DNA of 30,287 nt from Acidobacteriota bacterium (GTDB taxonomy: Bacteria; Acidobacteriota; Terriglobia; Terriglobales; Acidobacteriaceae), in the NCBI GenBank assembly GCA_021799405.1, contig JAJZAL010000034.1:1-30287 (forward strand), given 5' to 3'. The notes under the pieces were generated by a model. The model ran no database searches, was not told the DNA's origin, and was given only the letters and a program-made list of their open reading frames with translations. Numbering within the stretch: position 1 is the first letter of the stretch; every line of letters starts with the position of its first letter. The position numbers and the translations under genes were made by a program. Positions 24,600-30,287 of the stretch are shown here, piece by piece.

Positions 24600-25793
24600 A
24601 TGAGAATTTCAAAGATACGGGCACGCAATATAGGATTTTCACGTTCCCCGGTTACTCTGCGGCGCAACCTGGTGACCAATACTTCCCAATTCGACGACTT
24701 TGAATCGCGGGCGAGAGGTTGGTTTGGTCCGGTCATGTGCACGCTGGTGGAGATCGAGAGCGATGACGGTCTGGTTGGCATCGGTACAGCGGGCGCATTT
24801 CACGGCGCGGCCAAATCGATCATTGAGGATTATTATGCTGACCTCATTCTCGGCGAGGATCCACGACGCCATGAGTATCTGTGGCAGAGGATGTACCGCA
24901 CCACAGTGCGCTTCGGGCGCTCCGGATCACCAATGGCAGCTATTTCCGCTCTGGATATCGCATGCTGGGATCTGCATGGCAAGGCAGAGGGCAAGCCTGT
25001 TTGTGATCTGATCGGTGGGCGTACGCAGAGCCGCGTTCCCTGTTATGTCAGCCGCCTCTACGCACTGGAGGACCTTGATCTGCTTGCAGAGGAAGCGAGA
25101 CGCTGGCAGGCGCTCGGCTTCGTGCGCATGAAGCAGCGCTTCGGCTTTGGACCGAAGGATGGTCCGGAGGGTATGCGGCGCAATGTGGAACTCGTCCGCA
25201 CAGTAAGAGAGGCCGTTGGAGACGACGTTGAACTTGCGGCGGATGCTTATATGGGGTGGGATGTCGGCTACACGATGGAAATGGCGAAGATGCTGCGAGA
25301 GTTCAAGTTGTCTTGGATCGAAGAGCCGCTGATGCCGCATGAAATTGAAGGATATGTTGAATTGAAACTGCGCTGTCCATGGCAGCGCTGGAGTTGCGGT
25401 GAACACTCTTACGGCAAGTGGGAGTTTAAGGAACTGATGGATCGACGCGCCGTCGATATTCTTCAATTCGACACGAATCGCGTGGGTGGGATCACCGAAG
25501 CGGTGAAGATCTGCGCGATCGCGGAAGCCGCAGGCTTGCCGGTTATCCCACACTCCAATGAGGCACATAACACTCATGTTATTTTCAGCCGCCCTGCCCA
25601 TGTTTGCCCTCTGGTTGAATACTTTCCGAACGTAGAGCCGGATACGGGTAACGAACTGTTCTGGAAACTGTTCAGAGGCTTGCCAGAAGCGGAGAATGGA
25701 AGTCTTTCCCTCGACAGTACGCCGGGCTTGGGAATCGAAGTGCAGCAGCAAACCGTCGCTGAGCTGGAAGTGATGCCAGGCCAAACCAATTAG
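24600..25793 (+). CDS. Mandelate-racemase/enolase-superfamily sugar-acid dehydratase, rhamnonate-dehydratase-like
   Basis: The 397-residue enzyme has the N-terminal capping domain and a TIM barrel. Metal ligands are Asp215 (ELAADAYMGWD), Glu241 (SWIEEPLMP) and Glu268 (SCGEHSYG). The base is His318 (VIPHSNEAHNTH), with Asp291 in LQFDTNRVGGITE as its dyad partner. The patterns GPKDGPEGMRR and AYMGWDVGYTMEMA recall the GPHDG and CWMSQDVNYATKLA stretches of L-rhamnonate dehydratase. Such enzymes remove water from a 1,5-acid to give the 2-keto-3-deoxy acid. Position between an SDR and a DapA-family aldolase makes an L-rhamnonate substrate likely; L-fuconate or a related acid is possible. The ATG follows the SDR stop without a gap. 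Confidence 0.9.
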   Translation: MRISKIRARNIGFSRSPVTLRRNLVTNTSQFDDFESRARGWFGPVMCTLVEIESDDGLVGIGTAGAFHGAAKSIIEDYYADLILGEDPRRHEYLWQRMYRTTVRFGRSGSPMAAISALDIACWDLHGKAEGKPVCDLIGGRTQSRVPCYVSRLYALEDLDLLAEEARRWQALGFVRMKQRFGFGPKDGPEGMRRNVELVRTVREAVGDDVELAADAYMGWDVGYTMEMAKMLREFKLSWIEEPLMPHEIEGYVELKLRCPWQRWSCGEHSYGKWEFKELMDRRAVDILQFDTNRVGGITEAVKICAIAEAAGLPVIPHSNEAHNTHVIFSRPAHVCPLVEYFPNVEPDTGNELFWKLFRGLPEAENGSLSLDSTPGLGIEVQQQTVAELEVMPGQTN

Positions 25794-25809
25794 CCAGGAG
25801 AGAAATCAC

Positions 25810-28800
25810 ATGATGAACGAATCCCTTTCGAGCAGGGTTCCGCAGATCGTTCGGGGCGGATTTCTCCGCATCGCGCCCGCATTGCTGTGCGTATTGTTTT
25901 GTCTTCCATACGCTCACGCGCAGCAAAATGCACGGGCCTACGAAGCAAATAACTTTGCTCCTGAGCAGACCGCCGCAGCCCTGAAGATGCTGTCCCCTGC
26001 AGCGCAGACAACGATCGAGGAGCTAAAACAATTTACTCCTGCGCCGATTGATGGTTGGCGATATCACGTGGGTGACGTCACAGGCGGGCAATCGCCAGCG
26101 CTGGATGATGCCTCGTGGGATAGTGCCGGGGCGACCTTTCGAACGCCTCTCCATACCGTTGTCTGGTTGAGGAAATGGGTCGAGATCCCACGGAGCATTG
26201 GAGGATACAACCTCAACGGAGATACGGTTACCATCAGTATCCGCGTTCATGCCTGGGGTGGCGAGGGAGCCCTGTTGTTTGTGAATGGAGAACTCATCCA
26301 GCAGATTAATCCCTCCGAGCCGAGCCTCTTCCACGAAAACCCCGGCGACAGGGTGCTGGTTGCAATTCGCATCGGCAAGAACGCAACGCCAACCGGCTTC
26401 CCGGTTACAGAGATGACGGTCAATTATTCCGGGAAGGGGCCGAATCCTAATGACATCTATGTGCAGTTTGTTACGGCGGCACTCATGATTCCTGAGGTTT
26501 CCTCCAATGTGGCCGCTGATCGGGCGGTGCTGGAAAAAGCGATTGCCGACGTGGATTGCCAGGCGTTGCGCCAGAGAGATCAGCAGCGGTTCGACCGCTC
26601 CTTGAATCAAGCTCAGCAGGATCTGGAGTCGTTGCGGCCGATTTTGCAGCGGGCCACGTTTCATCTGACGGGAAACTCGCACATCGATTCGGCCTGGCTG
26701 TGGCCGTGGACAGAGACGGTTGACATCGTAAGGCGCACGTTCGGGACGGCGCTTCAGCTAATGAATGAATATCCGACCTACACCTATACGCAATCGGCCA
26801 TGCAGTACAACGCATGGATGGCAGAGAAATATCCCGAAATGAACGAGGAGATCAAGAAGCGCATTCAGGAAGGCCGGTGGGAAGTGGTGGGGGGCATGTG
26901 GGTCGAACCCGATCTCAATATGCCCGGCGGCGAGTCGCAGGTGCGGCAGTTACTCATAGGGGAGCGGACGTTGCAGCAGCTTTATGGTGTCACGACACGT
27001 GTGGGCTGGAATCCGGACTCTTTCGGCTATAACTGGCAGTTACCGCAGATTTATAAGAAATCAGGTCTCGATTACTTCGTCACGCAGAAGATGGCGTTCA
27101 ATGAAACCAATCCACTTCCGTTCAAGCTCTTCTGGTGGGAAGCTCCGGATGGCAGCAAAGTTCTCGCGTATTTTCCGCACAGCTATTCGAATGACAATCT
27201 TAGTCCAATACGCCTCTCCAACGATCTGGTCATGGCCAGAACCCAATCTCCGGGAATGACTGACATGATGGATCTGTATGGGGTGGGCGATCACGGTGGG
27301 GGGCCAACACGCGCTGTTCTCAATCAGGGCTTGCACTGGATGGAGCCGGGGAAAGTGGTGCCGCGCATGCAGTTTGGCACCGCGCAACAGTACTTCAGCA
27401 CAGTGGAGAAGGAAATTGCTCTCGCTTCACCAGTCTGGAACTACAGAATTATGGCCGCTGGTCATCCGCCGCTGCCCGTGCCGCCACCGGGAGAGATCAG
27501 CATTCCAACCTGGAAAGATGAATTGTATTTCGAGCATCATCGTGGCACCTATACGACCCAGACGAACCAAAAGCGCAACATGCGGGAGAGCGAAGAATGG
27601 ATGCTGAACGCGGAGAAGTATTCTTCGCTGGCATGGCTCGAAGGTCGATCTTACCCAGCTACCGAGTTGAACGATGCGTGGAAGAAGGTCCTCTTTAACC
27701 AGTTCCATGATCTGGCTGCGGGATCGGGGATTGGGATTATCTATAAAGATGCGCAGCGCGACTTTGATCAGGCGCACTGGGCAACGAATGAGATTTCAGC
27801 AAAGGCACTGAGCGCAATTCAGGCGCGCATTGATACGCGCGCGGCGGGCGCAGTGCCCATTTTGGTTTTCAATCCGTTGGGATGGAAGCGTTCCGGACTG
27901 GTGAAGATCACGGCGGAAATGCCGACGCCGAGCGCCGACGGTGTCTCGGTGCTGGATCCGAGTGGCCGGGTGCTGCCATCGAAGATTCTATCCAACGACC
28001 CGCATACGGCCATCTATCACCTTCTTGTGCAGGTGAATGACGTTCCGTCGCTTGGCTATGTGGTACTTCATGTGGTGCCGGGGCGGCGGCCCTTCCCAAG
28101 CGATCTGAAGGTGAGCGGATTGACGCTGGAGAACTCGCACCTGCGGGTCACGATCGATTCCAGGAGCGGCTGCATTACAAGCATTTTCGATAAGGCCGAT
28201 CACTTTGAGGCGCTCGCGCCGTCCGCCTGTGGCAATCAGCTTCAGGTGTTTAAAGATACGCCCTTGACCGATGACGCATGGAACATCGATCCGGGCACGC
28301 TCGACCACTACACGCCGCTGATGCAGGCGGACTCTGTGAAACTGGTTGAGAGCGATCCGTTGCGCGCCGTGATCCGGGTGATGCGGACCTGGGATCAATC
28401 CAGGTTCGTGCAGGACATTGTGCTTTACGACAACTCCAACCAGGTGCAGGTGATCAACGATATCGACTGGCACGAAACGCACATCTTGCTCAAGTCGGCC
28501 TTTCCGTTGGCGGCGTCCAGCAACATGGCCACCTATGAGATTCCTTATGGCACGATCCAGCGGCCAACGACACGGAACAACAGCTGGGAGCAGGCCAAGT
28601 TCGAAGTCCCCGCCTTGCGTTGGGCCGATCTCGGCGATGGACATAATGGATTCTCGCTGCTGAACAACTCCAAGTACGGATATGACTGCAAGGACAACGT
28701 GCTCCGGCTCACTCTGCTGCGTTCTCCTGTCTCGCCTGATCCAAATGCGGATCGCGGGCATCAGCACTTCAGCTTCGCTGTATATCCGCATCCGGGCGAC

Positions 28801-29196
28801 TGGAAACAGGCGCTGACGATCCGTCACGGATATGACTACAATTACCAGCTTCTGGCTATGCAGGTGGATCTGCACACGGGCGCCTTGCCGCTGGAGCACT
28901 CGTTTGTCTCGCTGAATAATCAGCATGTGGTTCTTACCGCCTTCAAAAAGGCGGAAGGCGCCAACGCCTTGATTCTGCGTTTTTATGAGTGGGCAGGCGC
29001 GAACGGCAGCGTGCAAATCCGGGTGCCACCGGGAGCCTCGTCAGCGAGCATGACCAACTTGATGGAGAAGCCGGAGGGGGTGCCCCTGCCGATCGTCCAT
29101 GGCGATGAGGTGACGGTGCCGGTACGTCCTTATGCAATCAACACGCTGCGGTTCAATTACGATCCCGGACAGGGGGTAAAGGGGGGTCCCAGCTAG
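25810..29196 (+). CDS. Exported GH38 alpha-mannosidase
   Basis: The 1128-residue protein has a Sec signal peptide (about residues 20-37, ending AHA-QQ). An N-terminal beta-domain (about 75-225) carries DGWRYHVGDV and LFVNGELIQQ. The GH38 catalytic domain follows: LTGNSHIDSAWLWPWTET (zinc ligands His291 and Asp293), EVVGGMWVEPD, VGWNPDSFGYN (nucleophile Asp403) and FNQFHDLAAGSG with the fourth zinc ligand, then the large beta-domain of class II mannosidases. It retains mannosidase motifs fully, so it should release alpha-mannose using zinc, in the periplasm or outside. AGGAG lies 9 bases before the ATG, and the gap to the dehydratase gene is only 16 bases, so it is the last gene of the operon. 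This suggests that the imported glycan contains mannose as well as rhamnose. Confidence 0.92.
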   Translation: MMNESLSSRVPQIVRGGFLRIAPALLCVLFCLPYAHAQQNARAYEANNFAPEQTAAALKMLSPAAQTTIEELKQFTPAPIDGWRYHVGDVTGGQSPALDDASWDSAGATFRTPLHTVVWLRKWVEIPRSIGGYNLNGDTVTISIRVHAWGGEGALLFVNGELIQQINPSEPSLFHENPGDRVLVAIRIGKNATPTGFPVTEMTVNYSGKGPNPNDIYVQFVTAALMIPEVSSNVAADRAVLEKAIADVDCQALRQRDQQRFDRSLNQAQQDLESLRPILQRATFHLTGNSHIDSAWLWPWTETVDIVRRTFGTALQLMNEYPTYTYTQSAMQYNAWMAEKYPEMNEEIKKRIQEGRWEVVGGMWVEPDLNMPGGESQVRQLLIGERTLQQLYGVTTRVGWNPDSFGYNWQLPQIYKKSGLDYFVTQKMAFNETNPLPFKLFWWEAPDGSKVLAYFPHSYSNDNLSPIRLSNDLVMARTQSPGMTDMMDLYGVGDHGGGPTRAVLNQGLHWMEPGKVVPRMQFGTAQQYFSTVEKEIALASPVWNYRIMAAGHPPLPVPPPGEISIPTWKDELYFEHHRGTYTTQTNQKRNMRESEEWMLNAEKYSSLAWLEGRSYPATELNDAWKKVLFNQFHDLAAGSGIGIIYKDAQRDFDQAHWATNEISAKALSAIQARIDTRAAGAVPILVFNPLGWKRSGLVKITAEMPTPSADGVSVLDPSGRVLPSKILSNDPHTAIYHLLVQVNDVPSLGYVVLHVVPGRRPFPSDLKVSGLTLENSHLRVTIDSRSGCITSIFDKADHFEALAPSACGNQLQVFKDTPLTDDAWNIDPGTLDHYTPLMQADSVKLVESDPLRAVIRVMRTWDQSRFVQDIVLYDNSNQVQVINDIDWHETHILLKSAFPLAASSNMATYEIPYGTIQRPTTRNNSWEQAKFEVPALRWADLGDGHNGFSLLNNSKYGYDCKDNVLRLTLLRSPVSPDPNADRGHQHFSFAVYPHPGDWKQALTIRHGYDYNYQLLAMQVDLHTGALPLEHSFVSLNNQHVVLTAFKKAEGANALILRFYEWAGANGSVQIRVPPGASSASMTNLMEKPEGVPLPIVHGDEVTVPVRPYAINTLRFNYDPGQGVKGGPS

Positions 29197-29223
29197 TATG
29201 ATAGTTGTTCTATATTGCGCGTC

Positions 29224-29592
29224 TTAAATAATTGGGCATAGTTTGCGCAACACTTCGTTGGGTGCTCGCCACTGGGTGAATTGAGTTTGCTCCGCCGGCA
29301 TGACCTCTTCGAGGTGCCGAAAATAACGATTATGCACGGCCAGCCGGCGCGTCAGCTTCCAGACACGCTCGATGGGGTTCAGATCGGGGCTGTAGGGTGG
29401 CAGGAAATCCAGAGCGAAGTGGTCTGCTTGCGCCTGCTGCCAGTCGCGGTGCATCCGCGGTTGGTGGTACTTGGCGTTATCGACGATAACCATCACTCTA
29501 CGCTCGGTGCGGATGCTGCGAAAAACGGCCACTTTGGTGACCACCTGCATTTCACAAGAGATAGCGCCGTTTTCGAAAGGCGTGCTTCTCAT
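29224..29592 (-). pseudogene. IS630-family transposase, C-terminal fragment
   Basis: The 122-residue frame holds the end of a DDE transposase: VMVIVDNAKYHQ (second catalytic Asp) and FLPPYSPDLNPIERVWKLTRR (catalytic Glu), the hallmark of IS630/Tc1-type elements. The usual N-terminal helix-turn-helix and first Asp are absent and stop codons close the frame upstream of 29592, so the gene is truncated by roughly its first half. It lies 27 bases after the mannosidase stop. No matching inverted repeats could be identified, which fits a partial element. Confidence 0.85.
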
Positions 29593-29784
29593 GGTTCACA
29601 TCCTTCACGCGATTGGCCTGGGCCATAGAGGCGGGCGCGCGCCGGGCGGAGGGAATGCGGTCCGGAGCTGCGGCAGCGACGGCGTGCGGCACGGATGGCG
29701 TGACCTAAGGATGGACTTCCGCCCCTTTTCAAATGGGTTCGTGCTGATTGTGAGGGCCGTGTGTGGGCAGGTATCATTACGCGT
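29593..29784. other. Gap between transposase fragment and TatA-like gene
   Basis: This 192-base GC-rich stretch has no supported gene, promoter or repeat. The break point of the transposon is probably here, but its right end is not recognisable. Confidence 0.4.
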
Positions 29785-30287
29785 ATGGGGACACCTCCAA
29801 CCATTGAGGTTGCCAGCATCGGTATGGCTGACTCGCTGATCCTGATGGTTCTGGCGCTGGTGGTCTTTGGACCGCGCCGGCTGCCGCAGATCGGCCGCCA
29901 GATCGGCAAGCTGATGTACGAGTTCCGGAAGGCCTCGAACGACTTCAAGTTCCAGATGGAAGAGGAAATGCGTAACGCCGAAGAGGCGGACCGCCGCAAG
30001 CGGGAAGAAGAGGAACGGCAGCGCCGGCTGGCGCTGGAGCCTCCTTCCCAGGAGGCGCCCGCAGCGGAGTCGTATTCAGATGCGGTGGAGTCGTATACAG
30101 ATGCTGCTGAATCGGGATATGGGGCGTCGAGTGAGACGGAGGGAGCTTCGACGGAAAGTTCCTACCTCTATGACGGGGAATATGCGGAGGTGCACACGGA
30201 TGGGGAATACGCCGAAGTGCATGCGGCCGAGGGGGAAGCAGGAGCGTCTGAGGCCAAGGTGGAAGAATCTCATCTGCGCGTTCAGCC
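29785..30287 (+). CDS. TatA/TatB-like twin-arginine translocase subunit (runs off right edge)
   Basis: Reading from ATG 29785 gives 167 codons without stop to the window end. A hydrophobic helix (about residues 11-29, SLILMVLALVVFGPRRLPQ) with the FGP hinge is followed by an amphipathic helix (QIGRQIGKLMYEFRKASNDFKFQME), the hallmark of TatA/TatB/TatE proteins. The charged tail is rich in Glu, Arg and Ala, then carries low-complexity acidic repeats (SYSDAVESYTDAAES; a GEYAEVH motif twice). TatA and TatB cannot be separated from this fragment. The length and acidic tail favour TatB. Ribosome binding site upstream is weak. At least two Tat-signal proteins are encoded in the same window (sulfatase and hydrolase-like), so Tat export is used here. 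Confidence 0.85.
   Translation, partial: MGTPPTIEVASIGMADSLILMVLALVVFGPRRLPQIGRQIGKLMYEFRKASNDFKFQMEEEMRNAEEADRRKREEEERQRRLALEPPSQEAPAAESYSDAVESYTDAAESGYGASSETEGASTESSYLYDGEYAEVHTDGEYAEVHAAEGEAGASEAKVEESHLRVQ

Noticed and set aside
24927..25784. Minus-strand frame of 285 codons
   Set aside because: Antisense to the enolase-superfamily dehydratase; no protein family signal.
27988..29016. Minus-strand frame of 342 codons
   Set aside because: Antisense to the GH38 mannosidase; high-GC third positions create such open frames.
29471..29839. Plus-strand frame of 122 codons across the transposase fragment and gap
   Set aside because: Overlaps the transposase antisense and the Tat gene in another frame; composition looks random.

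Overview
The window looks like a carbohydrate-utilisation island from a Gram-negative, copiotrophic soil bacterium, most likely an acidobacterium (Terriglobia type). The reasons are the large Oar-like TonB-dependent receptor with an N-terminal carboxypeptidase-regulatory-like domain and no SusD partner, the many Tat- or Sec-exported glycosidases, and the mix of enzyme families. The phylum is inferred from gene content, not from a marker gene. No rRNA, tRNA or CRISPR array was seen.

Left part (1-5571, minus strand): two transcription units. The first runs right to left from a good sigma-70 type promoter at 2289-2317 and encodes a DhnA/LsrF-type class I aldolase, a protein resembling the galactose-mutarotase fold, and an FGGY sugar kinase cut by the left edge. 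The second encodes an exported S15/CocE-type serine hydrolase followed by an M20 metallopeptidase.

Middle part (5572-14422): a Tat-exported type I sulfatase and a GH27 alpha-galactosidase with a ricin-like C-terminal domain (plus strand), then a DeoR-family regulator with its own promoter (plus strand). A convergent minus-strand pair follows: a Tat-exported multidomain protein resembling glycoside hydrolases, coupled by a 1-base gap to an HpcH/HpaI aldolase. The 326 bases between the DeoR gene and the aldolase hold a possible frameshifted coding remnant.

Right part (15272-29196, plus strand): seven tightly spaced genes, probably one operon. They encode an outer-membrane receptor, a GH78 alpha-L-rhamnosidase, a metallo-beta-lactamase-fold protein lacking most metal ligands, a DapA-family aldolase/dehydratase, an SDR dehydrogenase, a rhamnonate-dehydratase-like enolase-superfamily enzyme and an exported GH38 alpha-mannosidase. 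The simplest reading is uptake of a rhamnose-bearing glycan, release of L-rhamnose, and non-phosphorylative breakdown (dehydrogenase, lactone opening, dehydratase, aldolase). A promoter with a 7-bp-arm palindrome just after the -10 box precedes the receptor, and a strong intercistronic hairpin separates receptor from rhamnosidase.

The right end carries a truncated IS630-type transposase and the start of a TatA/TatB-like gene that runs off the window. The least expected items are the metal-site-degenerate MBL protein in the position where a lactonase would be expected, three unrelated aldolase families within about 22 kb, and the unassigned exported hydrolase-like protein at 11927-14422.
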